Assembly: GCF_000565075.1 (NCBI RefSeq)
Contig: NZ_JDFG01000047.1
Span: 28,646-92,645 of the forward strand
Direction: 5' to 3'
DNA from: Atopobium sp. BS2
GTDB taxonomy: Bacteria; Actinomycetota; Coriobacteriia; Coriobacteriales; Atopobiaceae
Length of the DNA stretch: 64,000 nucleotides
Shown here: in pieces, positions 54,802 through 62,997 of the stretch
Position numbering within the stretch: the stretch's first letter is position 1
Layout of the letters: each line of letters starts with the position of its first letter
Made by a program: the position numbers and the translations under genes
The notes under the pieces: model-generated
What the model saw: only the letters and a program-made list of their open reading frames with translations
Databases searched by the model: none
What the model was told of the DNA's origin: nothing

Positions 54802-56115
54802 ATGGGTCGTTTTGTTCCATTTTCAACTGCTCCTAAAGTTGAACGAGCAATTCTTGTAGGCGTTGATTGCGGTAAAAGCGATTGGTCGCTTGAAGAATCA
54901 ATGGACGAGCTTGAGCGTCTGACGCAAACTGACGGCGCTGAAGTCTTTATGCGTCTTACGCAAAAACTTGATGCACCTATCCCTAAGACTTTCATTGGCA
55001 AAGGTAAAACCGAGGAACTTGTTTCTCTTGTAAGAAACACCAATACTGACGTTGTCATCTTTGATGATGAGCTCACACCTTCTCAGCAATCTAATCTAGA
55101 AAAATTACTTGGCGAGCCTGTTAAAGTCATTGACCGAACAGCGCTGATTCTTGATATTTTTGGTATTCACGCGCGCACTAAAGAAGGACGACTGCAGGTT
55201 CAACTTGCACAGCTTCAGTACGTACTTCCAAGGCTTCGCGGTATGTGGAGTCACCTGGTAGGCGAGCAAACTCGTGGTGGCATTGGTAGCCGATTTGGCC
55301 AAGGCGAGAGCCAGCTTGAGGTTGACCGTCGTCTTATTAGAAAGCGTATTTCAACCCTTAAAAATGAACTTAAGCAGCTCAGCCAAAGGCGAGAAGTTCA
55401 GTCTAAGTCCAGGTGGAATTCTGGAACGTTTAGCGTATCTCTTGTTGGTTATACCAATGCTGGTAAGTCAACACTTCTGAATCAACTCACAGGCGCGGAT
55501 GTATATGCAAAAGATGAACTCTTTGCAACTCTTGATCCAACTACCAGAGCACTTTCTCTTGATGAAGGCAGAAAGATTGTTCTTACGGATACTGTTGGAT
55601 TTATTCAAAAGCTCCCAACTAATCTGATTGAGTCTTTTAAATCTACCTTGGTAGAGGCTCAAGAAGCTGATCTTCTGCTGCTTGTTGCTGATGCAACTGA
55701 TAAGAATCTATCTAAAGAAATTGCAGTTGTTCGTAGTATTTTAAAAGATATTGAGGCCGATAAAAGCGATCAAATTCTTGTCCTTAACAAAGTTGATTTA
55801 CTTTCTGAGCAAGAACTTCAAATGCTTAAAGCGCTCTATCCAGACGCTGTATTTATTTCTGCACAAGAAGGCATGGGCATTAACGGTCTTCTCCACAAGA
55901 TTCAAGAAATAGCCAGCGCTGGAGACAAGGTGATTAGCGCTCTTATCCCGTTCAACAAAGGCGCTCTTGTTAAGTCTGTTCACGAGAGGTGCCAGCTTCT
56001 ACACGAGCAATACGTTGCTGAAGGTCTTTTGCTGTCAGTTAAAGCCGACACCTATATGCAGGCACTTTTAGAGCCTTATGTGGTGTCAGAGGACGATATT
56101 CTGACTGACGAATAA
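54802..56115 (+). CDS. hflX: GTPase HflX
   Basis: HflX is a ribosome-associated GTPase that splits stalled or stressed ribosomes. The 437-residue protein has the HflX N-terminal domain (IGKGKTEEL near 65, DDELTPSQQSNLE near 90), a glycine-rich GGIGSRFGQGESQLE near 158-172 and G1 GYTNAGKSTLL near 216-226. G3 DTVGFIQKLP near 262 and G4 NKVD near 330 follow. Its last 30 bases overlap the end of the convergent membrane-protein gene. Confidence 0.95.
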   Translation: MGRFVPFSTAPKVERAILVGVDCGKSDWSLEESMDELERLTQTDGAEVFMRLTQKLDAPIPKTFIGKGKTEELVSLVRNTNTDVVIFDDELTPSQQSNLEKLLGEPVKVIDRTALILDIFGIHARTKEGRLQVQLAQLQYVLPRLRGMWSHLVGEQTRGGIGSRFGQGESQLEVDRRLIRKRISTLKNELKQLSQRREVQSKSRWNSGTFSVSLVGYTNAGKSTLLNQLTGADVYAKDELFATLDPTTRALSLDEGRKIVLTDTVGFIQKLPTNLIESFKSTLVEAQEADLLLLVADATDKNLSKEIAVVRSILKDIEADKSDQILVLNKVDLLSEQELQMLKALYPDAVFISAQEGMGINGLLHKIQEIASAGDKVISALIPFNKGALVKSVHERCQLLHEQYVAEGLLLSVKADTYMQALLEPYVVSEDDILTDE

Positions 56116-56850
56116 GGCAATAAGCAGCAAAATTGGTTGGTGCAAAATATAAACGATAAGCGAATGTTTTCCCATCTCTGTTATAAGGGGGAGGGAAAAT
56201 GTTTTCATCCAGTTAGGATAGCCTTCTGCCTTGAACTGCCTGTTAAATGCTGCTCCACTTAGATACAAGAACAAATAGGGGAGCAATGGATAGTAATCTC
56301 CAGATGAAAAAGATGGAGAAGGAAATCCCGCCCAGGCTAAATACGGTGTTTGATACAACTCTTTTGGTAACGAGAAAATCGTGTTACCTAAACCGATGTG
56401 ACCTGCAGAAATTGGAATGCAGATAATAAATAACAAAAGAAAAAGAATTGCCGCTGCATACCCTTTGGGCGGAATAGCGAAACGTGAAATAAGGGCTTCT
56501 ACAAAGGTGCATGAAGCCATGCAGAAGAAGATTCCAAAGTTAATAGGAGTATCAATATTCGCAAAGGTGGTAGCTGCGAATATTGCAAGAGCAACAAGAC
56601 CGTAAACTCCTGCTCGCTTAAAGGAATTTTTTGAAAAAGCACACATGCAGCCAGCAATAAAAATAAAGGGATACGAAATTGAAGGCACCCAAATTTGCAT
56701 GACTAAAGGAGTAAACCACGTAAGCTTGATGTGAGAGATAAAGAACAAATCATAGGAATAGTGAAACAGTATCATTGATACCACTGAGATTCCTCGAATA
56801 GTATCAAAGAAAGTTACTCTACCTTTGGATTGTTCTAATTCCACACCCAT
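56086..56850 (-). CDS. Membrane protein of the heparan-alpha-glucosaminide N-acetyltransferase-like (DUF1624) family
   Basis: The 254-residue protein has about eight hydrophobic segments. Near its start is a FFDTIRGISVVSMILFHYSY segment, which resembles the DxxRG...MxxxH motif of the HGSNAT/DUF1624 acyltransferase-like family. Family members move acetyl or acyl groups across membranes onto sugars, but the substrate here is unknown. It lies 7 bases downstream of lexA on the same strand, so it may be cotranscribed and partly SOS-controlled. Its 3' end overlaps convergent hflX by 30 bases. Confidence 0.8.
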   Translation of the reverse strand: MGVELEQSKGRVTFFDTIRGISVVSMILFHYSYDLFFISHIKLTWFTPLVMQIWVPSISYPFIFIAGCMCAFSKNSFKRAGVYGLVALAIFAATTFANIDTPINFGIFFCMASCTFVEALISRFAIPPKGYAAAILFLLLFIICIPISAGHIGLGNTIFSLPKELYQTPYLAWAGFPSPSFSSGDYYPLLPYLFLYLSGAAFNRQFKAEGYPNWMKTFSLPLITEMGKHSLIVYILHQPILLLIALFVSQNIVL

Positions 56851-56857
56851 ACTGTGA

Positions 56858-57511
56858 CTATGAAATTGATCTAATAAGTGCAGTAACCCTACCTAAAATG
56901 ACAGGATTCTGTACGTAGATTGGCTCCATAAAATCGTTTTCTGGCTGAAGACGAATACGATTATTTTCTCTATAGAATGTCTTAACAGTCGCAGAGTCAT
57001 CAATGAGAGCAACAACGATTTCTCCGTCATGGGCATCTATCTGCTCTTTTACAACAATATAATCGCCATCAAAAATACCAGCGTTAATCATTGATTCTCC
57101 ACGTACGCGAAGAATGAAAGAGCTTGAATCTCCAACAATGCTTGTTGGAAGAGATAGAGATTCCTCAACGTTTTGCTCAGCAAGAATAGGTGTGCCTGCA
57201 GCAACACGTCCTACAAGAGGAAGACTAATGACATTATTAGCTACATCTTGCGTTACTGGAGCGAGCTTTGCTGCGTCAGAAGTGCTAGAAGCCTGGGGAA
57301 CAATCTTCATAGTACGAGGTTTCTTTGGGTCTCTATCAATTAGGCCAAACTGCTCCAGGACCTTTAGATGCATATGGACAGTTGAAGGAGACGCAAGATT
57401 AACAGCAGCACCAATCTCTCTTACTGAAGGGGGATAGCCGTGTTGATCTGTGTATGAACAGATGTATTCATAAATTGCTGCCTGACGCTTGCTAAGTTTG
57501 CCCTTTGGCAT
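56858..57511 (-). CDS. lexA: SOS repressor LexA
   Basis: LexA represses SOS genes and cleaves itself when RecA is activated. The 217-residue protein has an N-terminal winged helix (1-70) and the cleavage site Ala-Gly in VAAGTPILAE near residues 104-113. It also has the catalytic serine in RGESMINAGIFDGDY near 138-152 and the catalytic lysine in SATVKTFYR near 173-181. AAGGAGG precedes the start. The gene is divergent from a LysM gene, and LexA-box-like sequences overlap both promoters. Confidence 0.97.
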   Translation of the reverse strand: MPKGKLSKRQAAIYEYICSYTDQHGYPPSVREIGAAVNLASPSTVHMHLKVLEQFGLIDRDPKKPRTMKIVPQASSTSDAAKLAPVTQDVANNVISLPLVGRVAAGTPILAEQNVEESLSLPTSIVGDSSSFILRVRGESMINAGIFDGDYIVVKEQIDAHDGEIVVALIDDSATVKTFYRENNRIRLQPENDFMEPIYVQNPVILGRVTALIRSIS

Positions 57512-57536
57512 ATGAGCCTCCTTTTACTTTTTAGTA

Positions 57537-57565
57537 ATAATACACGTGTTCTAAAAATTAATCAA
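57537..57565 (-). promoter_or_regulatory. lexA promoter with LexA-box-like sites
   Basis: On the minus strand TTGATT (57560-57565) and TATTAT (57537-57542) are 17 bases apart. AGAACACGTGTATT (57539-57552, minus strand) overlaps the -10, and a second partial box, AGAACATTCGTT (57565-57576), touches the -35. This fits autoregulation of lexA. Confidence 0.75.
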
Positions 57566-57584
57566 ACGAATGTTCTATTTTTTC

Positions 57585-57628
57585 TTGACACGAACAAATG
57601 TACTACATATTATTAGTACAAACGTTCG
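57585..57628 (+). promoter_or_regulatory. SOS promoter of the LysM gene with two opposed LexA boxes
   Basis: TTGACA (57585-57590) and TATTAT (57608-57613) have a 17-base spacer. CGAACAAATGTACT (57591-57604) fills the spacer. An inverted copy, CGAACGTTTGTACT on the minus strand (57615-57628), lies just past the -10. Both match the Gram-positive SOS box pattern CGAAC-N4-GTNC/T. The tight overlap predicts strong LexA repression. Confidence 0.85.
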
Positions 57629-57696
57629 GACATGACTTTTTGTCCGGTGTATTAGATATAACTAGTTCCGTAAAAACTATTACGGAAGGAAATGAT

Positions 57697-58143
57697 ATGA
57701 GGCGTATGTATCAGTCAAAGATGTATCAGGTTAACGGTACTTCAGCACTTGCTTCTTATAAGCCTGCATTTAAGGTTATTGAAGGCGGCGCAAAGAAGGG
57801 TTCCGTTGCACTTCAGCGTGAGGAAGTCTCTTACGTAAAGACGCTGACTAACAAAGAGGCTTTTATTGCAGGTCTTATTGTTACCGCATCATTTATTCTG
57901 ATGTTTGCGATTTCTTTCCTTCGTACAACTGCTCTTAATTCATTTGCAACATCTGTAATGGATAGCGCTTCACAAACAATTACCGTTCAGAGCAATGATA
58001 CGTTGTGGTCAATTGCAGAGAGCAACCCAATTGAGGGCGTCTCCACAGAGCAGCAAGTAAGTTGGATTAGAGAAAGAAATAATCTCGATTCTTCTCTTTT
58101 AAGAGCTGGACAAACCTTAGAGATTCCTTCTGTATCTAAATAG
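57697..58143 (+). CDS. LysM membrane protein, YneA-like SOS cell-division inhibitor
   Basis: The 148-residue protein has a cytoplasmic start, one membrane segment near residues 55-77 (FIAGLIVTASFILMFAISFL) and an external LysM domain near 95-145 (ITVQSNDTLWSIAE and AGQTLEIP). Size, layout and position divergent from lexA match YneA of Bacillus and the LysM division suppressors of actinobacteria, which delay septation after DNA damage. ATG 57697 is used because GGAAGGAAATGAT precedes it; the open frame extends upstream into the promoter. Two LexA boxes control it. Confidence 0.85.
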   Translation: MRRMYQSKMYQVNGTSALASYKPAFKVIEGGAKKGSVALQREEVSYVKTLTNKEAFIAGLIVTASFILMFAISFLRTTALNSFATSVMDSASQTITVQSNDTLWSIAESNPIEGVSTEQQVSWIRERNNLDSSLLRAGQTLEIPSVSK

Positions 58144-58240
58144 TAAATATTTATGTAAATTTCTCTCAGAATTCTGTGTTGATAGCAGTCAATACCTGCG
58201 TAAAATGGTATCTTCCTTTTATACGAAAAAAGGGGATTCC

Positions 58241-58687
58241 ATGCGTTGTCCAAAATGCGGTCACGAAGAGTCAAAGGTTATTGATTCTCGCTCATCTGAG
58301 AATAACGATGCCATTAGAAGGCGTCGCGAGTGCATGTCCTGTAAGTTTCGTTTTACAACCTATGAGCGCTTAGAAGAGATTCCTATCACCGTTGTTAAGA
58401 AAGACGGTCACAAGGAGCCTTTTGATAGACAGAAGCTTATGAGAGGTCTTGTTGCTGCAACAGTAAAGAGAGATATCTCTGTTGCTTCCCTTGATCATTT
58501 TATTGATGGTATTGAGTCTCAGATTAGAGATAAGGGCCAATACGAGATTAAATCTGAAGATCTTGGAAGCATTGTGCTTAAAAACCTAGTTATGCTCGAT
58601 AAAGTTGCATATATTAGGTTTGCTTCTGTCTATAGAGACTTCAAAGATGTTGATGAATTTAGCGCAGAATTAAGGAGCCTGAATTAA
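58241..58687 (+). CDS. nrdR: Transcriptional repressor NrdR
   Basis: NrdR represses ribonucleotide reductase genes when dATP is high. The 148-residue protein has the N-terminal zinc ribbon with CPKCG (residues 3-7) and [13 protein letters not shown] near 31-43, then an ATP-cone domain ([19 protein letters not shown] near 54-72). ATG 58241 with AGGGGA upstream is the family start. It overlaps dut by one base, joining two dNTP-pool functions. Confidence 0.96.
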   Translation: MRCPKCGHEESKVIDSRSSENNDAIRRRRECMSCKFRFTTYERLEEIPITVVKKDGHKEPFDRQKLMRGLVAATVKRDISVASLDHFIDGIESQIRDKGQYEIKSEDLGSIVLKNLVMLDKVAYIRFASVYRDFKDVDEFSAELRSLN

Positions 58688-59136
58688 TGAGCAATTTTGA
58701 CATCCAGCTACCTATTAAACGCCTTGATCCTACTGTTGAGCTACCTTCGTACGCCTATACAGGAGACGCTGGATTAGATCTTAGAAGTGCTGAAGATGTT
58801 GATCTTGCTCCTTTTGAGCGCAAACTTATTTCCACTGGTTTAGCTATTGCAATCCCTGATGGATACGCAGGATTTGTTCAGCCTAGAAGCGGTCTTGCCC
58901 TTAAAAAGGGCCTTTCTATGGCAAATACTCCAGGCCTTATTGATGCTCATTATCGCGGTGAGCTTAAGGTTTGTGCCATTAACCTTGATAGCAAAGAAAC
59001 TATTCATATCGAGCGCGGTGAGCGTATTGCGCAGCTTGTGATTCAACAGGTCCCTGTTGTACAGCTTGTTGAAGTTGATGAGCTTGATCAGACTGATCGC
59101 GGTACAGGCGGTTTTGGTTCAAGCGGCGTTCAATAA
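58687..59136 (+). CDS. dut: dUTP diphosphatase
   Basis: Dut hydrolyses dUTP to dUMP, keeping uracil out of DNA and feeding thymidylate synthesis. The 149-residue protein has the five trimeric dUTPase motifs in order: [10 protein letters not shown] near 28, [10 protein letters not shown] near 67, [13 protein letters not shown] near 83, GERIAQLVI near 108 and the C-terminal [10 protein letters not shown] near 137. It begins in the nrdR stop codon (TAATG). Confidence 0.96.
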   Translation: MSNFDIQLPIKRLDPTVELPSYAYTGDAGLDLRSAEDVDLAPFERKLISTGLAIAIPDGYAGFVQPRSGLALKKGLSMANTPGLIDAHYRGELKVCAINLDSKETIHIERGERIAQLVIQQVPVVQLVEVDELDQTDRGTGGFGSSGVQ

Positions 59137-59206
59137 TTTTTTATTTTGGTGATAAGCGCTTCAGCGCTTGCATAAAGGAAAAGTCTCTTTAGGAAGGAAG
59201 AGCTTA

Positions 59207-60523
59207 ATGGAGAAGTTCTTTAAGGTGGCTGAGCGTGGCAGTAATCCCGCTCAAGAGTTTAGGGCTGGAATTACTACATTCCTCGCAATGGCATACATTA
59301 TTGCAGTAAACCCAGCTCTTCTTGCTGCTGCAGGAGTTCCAATTTCGGCAGCTATTACTGCTACCTGTCTTGGTGGCGGCATCATGACCATTTTGATGGG
59401 TCTGTTCTCTAACCGTCCACTTGCTTGTGCATCTGGTATGGGCGTAAACGCTGTTGTTGCATTCTCTCTCACTCCAATTACTGGTGGAGATTGGCATGCA
59501 TCAATGGCAGTAATCTTTATTGAGGGCGTTGCTATTCTCCTTTTAGTTCTTTGCGGCCTTCGTGAAGCTATCATGGACGCAATTCCTGTAAACCTACGCC
59601 ACGCAATCTCAGTTGGCCTAGGTCTTTTTATTGCCATGATTGGTCTCAAGAACAGCGGTATTATCATTGCAAATGAGTCCACACTTGTTGGTCTTGGCGA
59701 TATTTTCTCTCCAACCTTTATCGTTGGTGTAATTTCCATTGTTGCAACAGTTGTTCTTTACTCTGCTCGTGTTAAGGGTTCCCTGCTTATCGGCATTATT
59801 CTTGCCGTACTTGCTGGTATTCCTCTAGGTGTTACCGCAAGCCCTACAGGCATTGTTTCTGGTCTTGATTTCTCCACTTTTGGTGCACCATTCTTGACCG
59901 ATAGCGCTGGTGTTATGGGTATTGTTAAGGCTCTGACAACTCCAGTTCTTCTTGTATTTGCATTTTCTCTGATGATGTCCGACTTCTTCGATACCATGGG
60001 TTCTGCTATGGCTATCGCAAAACAGGGCGACTTCCTCACTGAGGATGGCAACGTTAAGGACATCAAGCAGATCCTTATTGTTGACTCTGCCGCTGCAGCT
60101 GCAGGTGGTTTCTTTGGTTGTTCTTCCATTACCACCTTTATTGAGTCTGCATCTGGTGCTGCCGATGGTGGTCGTACTGGTCTTTCTTCTATTTTCACCG
60201 GTCTTCTCTTTATTGCAGCAGCATTCATTGCACCTCTTATTTCTATCGTAAGCTCTGCAGCTACCTGCGGCGCACTGGTCCTTGTTGGCTTCCTAATGAT
60301 GTCTGAGGTCACCGAGATTGATTGGAACGATCTTCTTGAGGGCTTCCCAGCATTCATGGTTATCGCTGGTATTCCAATGACTTACTCAATCTCTGACGGC
60401 ATTGGTTTTGGTTTCATCTTCTATGTTGTTGTTGCTCTTGTTACTGGTAACGTTAAGAAGGTTAAGCCTCTGATGTGGGTTGCAACTCTTGCGTTTGTTG
60501 CTTACTTCATCATTGCTAACTAG
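59207..60523 (+). CDS. NCS2-family purine (adenine/guanine/hypoxanthine) permease
   Basis: The 438-residue protein has 12-14 hydrophobic segments. It shows the AzgA/PbuG subfamily landmarks: TTFLAMAYIIAVNP near 22-35, an SGMGVNAVVAF stretch near 76-86 and the FFGCSSITTFIESASGA motif near 301-317. It probably imports purine bases by proton symport; the exact substrate cannot be told. ATG 59207 follows GGAAGGAAG. The 70-base gap after dut contains a small hairpin (59154-59169) but no recognised purine riboswitch. Confidence 0.9.
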   Translation: MEKFFKVAERGSNPAQEFRAGITTFLAMAYIIAVNPALLAAAGVPISAAITATCLGGGIMTILMGLFSNRPLACASGMGVNAVVAFSLTPITGGDWHASMAVIFIEGVAILLLVLCGLREAIMDAIPVNLRHAISVGLGLFIAMIGLKNSGIIIANESTLVGLGDIFSPTFIVGVISIVATVVLYSARVKGSLLIGIILAVLAGIPLGVTASPTGIVSGLDFSTFGAPFLTDSAGVMGIVKALTTPVLLVFAFSLMMSDFFDTMGSAMAIAKQGDFLTEDGNVKDIKQILIVDSAAAAAGGFFGCSSITTFIESASGAADGGRTGLSSIFTGLLFIAAAFIAPLISIVSSAATCGALVLVGFLMMSEVTEIDWNDLLEGFPAFMVIAGIPMTYSISDGIGFGFIFYVVVALVTGNVKKVKPLMWVATLAFVAYFIIAN

Positions 60524-60540
60524 TTTTTAGTATTAGGGGA

Positions 60541-60577
60541 GCGCGTTCAAGATGGGGTCTTGACGCGCTTCTTTTTT
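60541..60577 (+). terminator. Rho-independent terminator after the purine permease
   Basis: GCGCGTTCAAGA (60541-60552) pairs with TCTTGACGCGC (60558-60568) with one bulged base around a 5-base loop, and six T residues follow. Confidence 0.92.
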
Positions 60578-60619
60578 ATTTGTGAACAGATTGTGTGCAA
60601 TCTATTTTTTAGAGATAAC

Positions 60620-60634
60620 TGATAATGATTGTCA
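60620..60634 (+). promoter_or_regulatory. Fur-family-like 7-1-7 box upstream of trxB
   Basis: TGATAATGATTGTCA matches the 7-1-7 Fur box TGATAATnATTATCA at all but one position. It lies 9 bases before a -10-like TATAAC (60644-60649), within the expected promoter of trxB. A Fur, PerR or Zur-type regulator could use it. Which one, if any, is unknown. Confidence 0.5.
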
Positions 60635-60684
60635 CCAGTAGGGTATAACAAAGCCAGTTACGATTTATACGATTGGAGCCAATC

Positions 60685-61635
60685 ATGGCAGACGTTATTA
60701 CTAAAGATCTTGTGATTGTTGGCGGTGGTCCTGCAGGACTTTCAGCAGCAATTTATGCAAAGCGCGCTCTTCTCGATACCGTTGTTTTAGAGAAACAGGC
60801 GGTAGGTGGCCAGGTCATCACCACTACTGAGGTTGAGAATTACCCTGGCATGCCAAACACTGATGGCTTCACTATTACCGATACTCTTCAGAAGCAGGCT
60901 ACAGACCTCGGCGCAGAGATTGTTATGGCCAACGTCCTTTCTATTGTTAAGGATCCAGAGACTAACCTCTTTGTGCTTGAGACTTCTGAGGGAACTTATC
61001 ACGCAAAGGCCGTCATTGTTTCTGGCGGCGCTAATCCTCGCCACGCCGGCTTTACCAATGAAGAGAAATTCACTGGCAAGGGCGTTTCTTACTGCGCTAC
61101 CTGCGATGGAATGTTCTATCGCGGCAAGCAGGTATTTGTTATCGGCGGCGGCAACACCGCTGTAGAGGAGTCTCAATTCCTGGCTCGTTTTGCTGACAAA
61201 GTAACCCTTATCGTCCGCAAAGATCACCTAAGAGCTAACGCAACTGCAATTAAGCAGTTTGAGGAGAATCCTAAGACAGAGATTCGCTATCTGACCAGCA
61301 TTACTGCAGTTGATGGTAACGATTTGCTTACTTCCATCACCTTCCGCAATAACCAGACGGGAGAAGAGCACACAGAGACTTTTGATGAGGGCAGCTTTGG
61401 TGTCTTCGTCTTGGTAGGTCGCGTGCCTTCAACCGAGCTTTTGACAGACCTCGTAGACCTTGACGAGCAGGGATATGTCCTTGCTGATGAGCGTATGGCT
61501 ACTAGAACTCCTGGTCTCTTTACCGCAGGAGACCTCAATAAGAAGCCACTGCGTCAGATTATTACTGCAGCAGCAGACGGTGCCATCGCTGCAACTTCTG
61601 TTGCATCTTATCTTGGGCAGCCTGTCGAAGGATAA
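60685..61635 (+). CDS. trxB: Thioredoxin-disulfide reductase
   Basis: TrxB passes electrons from NADPH to thioredoxin through FAD and a redox disulfide. The 316-residue protein has the FAD motif GGGPAGLSAA near residues 14-23, the redox centre YCATCDG near 135-141, the NADPH motif VIGGGNTAVEE near 153-163 and the C-terminal FAD segment TAGDLNKKPLRQI near 280. ATG 60685 is used; TTG 60673 would overlap the ribosome site. A Fur-like box precedes it. Confidence 0.95.
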   Translation: MADVITKDLVIVGGGPAGLSAAIYAKRALLDTVVLEKQAVGGQVITTTEVENYPGMPNTDGFTITDTLQKQATDLGAEIVMANVLSIVKDPETNLFVLETSEGTYHAKAVIVSGGANPRHAGFTNEEKFTGKGVSYCATCDGMFYRGKQVFVIGGGNTAVEESQFLARFADKVTLIVRKDHLRANATAIKQFEENPKTEIRYLTSITAVDGNDLLTSITFRNNQTGEEHTETFDEGSFGVFVLVGRVPSTELLTDLVDLDEQGYVLADERMATRTPGLFTAGDLNKKPLRQIITAAADGAIAATSVASYLGQPVEG

Positions 61636-61739
61636 TTTTTTATTTCATATTTGATAGATATTTGATAGGGGGTCGAGCTATTCAATCCCCTAAATATTTA
61701 GATTGACTACTAAAAACCAAATCAGCTATTTTCAAAGTA

Positions 61740-62408
61740 CTATTTCAAACTTTTAAGATAAGTTTTTTGTTCTTTGGTGATTCGATAGCTTTCACATGCT
61801 TTTTGAATCGTTTTATTAAACACCCACATGTCCAGCTTTTTGGTTTCAAGATAGGGCAGTGTAAAGTCCCATTGTTTGGCTAGAGCCGTTGCAAAGAACC
61901 AGGCTATCATCATGTTAACGTAGTATTCATCTGAGTGAATTTGCGCAGGAATTTCAAGGTATTTAGAGTCAAAATCATCATCCAAAAAATGAGTCATAAG
62001 CATCTCTATTCCAAAGCAACAGGTATATACATGGCTCGAAGATGCCCACCTCGGAATTTCAGTTATAAGACGCGTGCAATTCTTTTTGAAAACCCGCGGC
62101 GACAAGATGTCACACACGGCCCAGTTATCGACATAAGGAAGAAATGCATCAATCGCTGAGATACAGTCGTCAAAGTCTTTAATCTCGGAAACAAGCAGGC
62201 TATGCAGCATGTTTTCGTCATAGTAGGCATGTGGAAGGGCGAGAAGAAACTCGTTAGCTTCTTTGCTTTTTCCAAGACTTTTAGCAAGCTTTCTGAGTTG
62301 AGGAACGCGTACACCAATGATGGATTCTCTTGAGATATTGGGTGTGAGTTTACTTTGAAAAGCAGCATATTCTGTATCTTGAAGTGCAAAGAGCTCGTCT
62401 TGAATCAT
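61740..62408 (-). CDS. DNA alkylation repair enzyme (AlkD-like)
   Basis: The 222-residue protein matches the HEAT-repeat DNA alkylation repair family: an N-terminal RVPQLRKLAKSLG segment near 33-45, YYDENMLHSLLVSEI near 62-76, and a conserved VDNWAVCDILSPRVFKKN near 92-109 carrying the active-site Trp and Asp. Such enzymes remove 3-methyladenine or 7-methylguanine from DNA. ATG 62408 is preferred to 62423 because AAGGAG lies just upstream of it. It stands alone on the minus strand, upstream of a truncated GNAT gene. Confidence 0.87.
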   Translation of the reverse strand: MIQDELFALQDTEYAAFQSKLTPNISRESIIGVRVPQLRKLAKSLGKSKEANEFLLALPHAYYDENMLHSLLVSEIKDFDDCISAIDAFLPYVDNWAVCDILSPRVFKKNCTRLITEIPRWASSSHVYTCCFGIEMLMTHFLDDDFDSKYLEIPAQIHSDEYYVNMMIAWFFATALAKQWDFTLPYLETKKLDMWVFNKTIQKACESYRITKEQKTYLKSLK

Positions 62409-62493
62409 TAGGCTCTCCTTCATCTCATGTGGAAATATGAATACATATATCCTTTTTCAAAGTATATCAAGCCTCGTAGACAAATGAGAAGAA

Positions 62494-62905
62494 CTACTTA
62501 AGGTCAATCCAATATCTTTGCGTAAGCACATTGTCCTCATCAAGGACTTCGTTTTCGAGTATTCCGCCGTTATTGATAATAGATTTTGCCGAGCCGATAT
62601 TATCTTTACGACAACACATAAGAACACGCTCAATACCAAGTTTCTTACATTCTTTGAGCGCAAGCGCAATCATTGCTGTTGCATAGCCTTTTCTTCTCTC
62701 ACTTGGTCGAATTCCATCACCGATGTGTCCACCACTATGTAAAAGCCCCTCATCAAGGCAATGGCGAATATTTACAGCTCCAACAAAAATATTTTTATCA
62801 TAGTCATAGCAAAAGAGGGTTGTTGTAGGCACTCGACCAGCTGGAACTGGTTCCTTTACGTCTAGTTGTTCTAGATAGTTTGTAAAGTCATGGTGATCAA
62901 ATCTT
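62494..62905 (-). pseudogene. GNAT-family acetyltransferase, 5'-truncated by IS30 insertion
   Basis: The remaining C-terminal part (about 137 codons) has the GNAT acetyl-CoA motif: HIGDGIRPSERRKGYATAMI, then CRKDNIGSAKSIINNGGILE. The reading frame runs into the left inverted repeat of the IS30-type element at 62906, where family similarity stops. About 30-40 N-terminal residues are missing and presumably lie beyond the window's right edge. The open frame continues into the IS to 63063, but those residues are IS-derived. It is therefore likely inactive unless a fusion is made. Confidence 0.8.
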
Positions 62906-62927
62906 GAATTCTCATTGCAAGTGCAAC
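62906..62927 (+). repeat. Left inverted repeat of the IS30-family element
   Basis: It starts GAATTCTCATTG and ends GCAAGTGCAAC. It pairs with 63979-64000 with two mismatches. Confidence 0.85.
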
Positions 62928-62997
62928 AACAAAAGACAAGGTAGTGACCCATGGGTCTACAATGGCGCTTACGACAACGATCATTGAAAGGATTTCC

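Noticed and set aside
57598..57696. Longer N-terminus for the LysM protein
   Set aside because: The extra 33 codons lie on the promoter -10 and LexA box, while ATG 57697 has a good ribosome site.
59137..59206. Purine riboswitch before the NCS2 permease
   Set aside because: The gap is only 70 bases and holds one 6-bp hairpin; the three-way-junction loop sequences of the purine riboswitch are absent.
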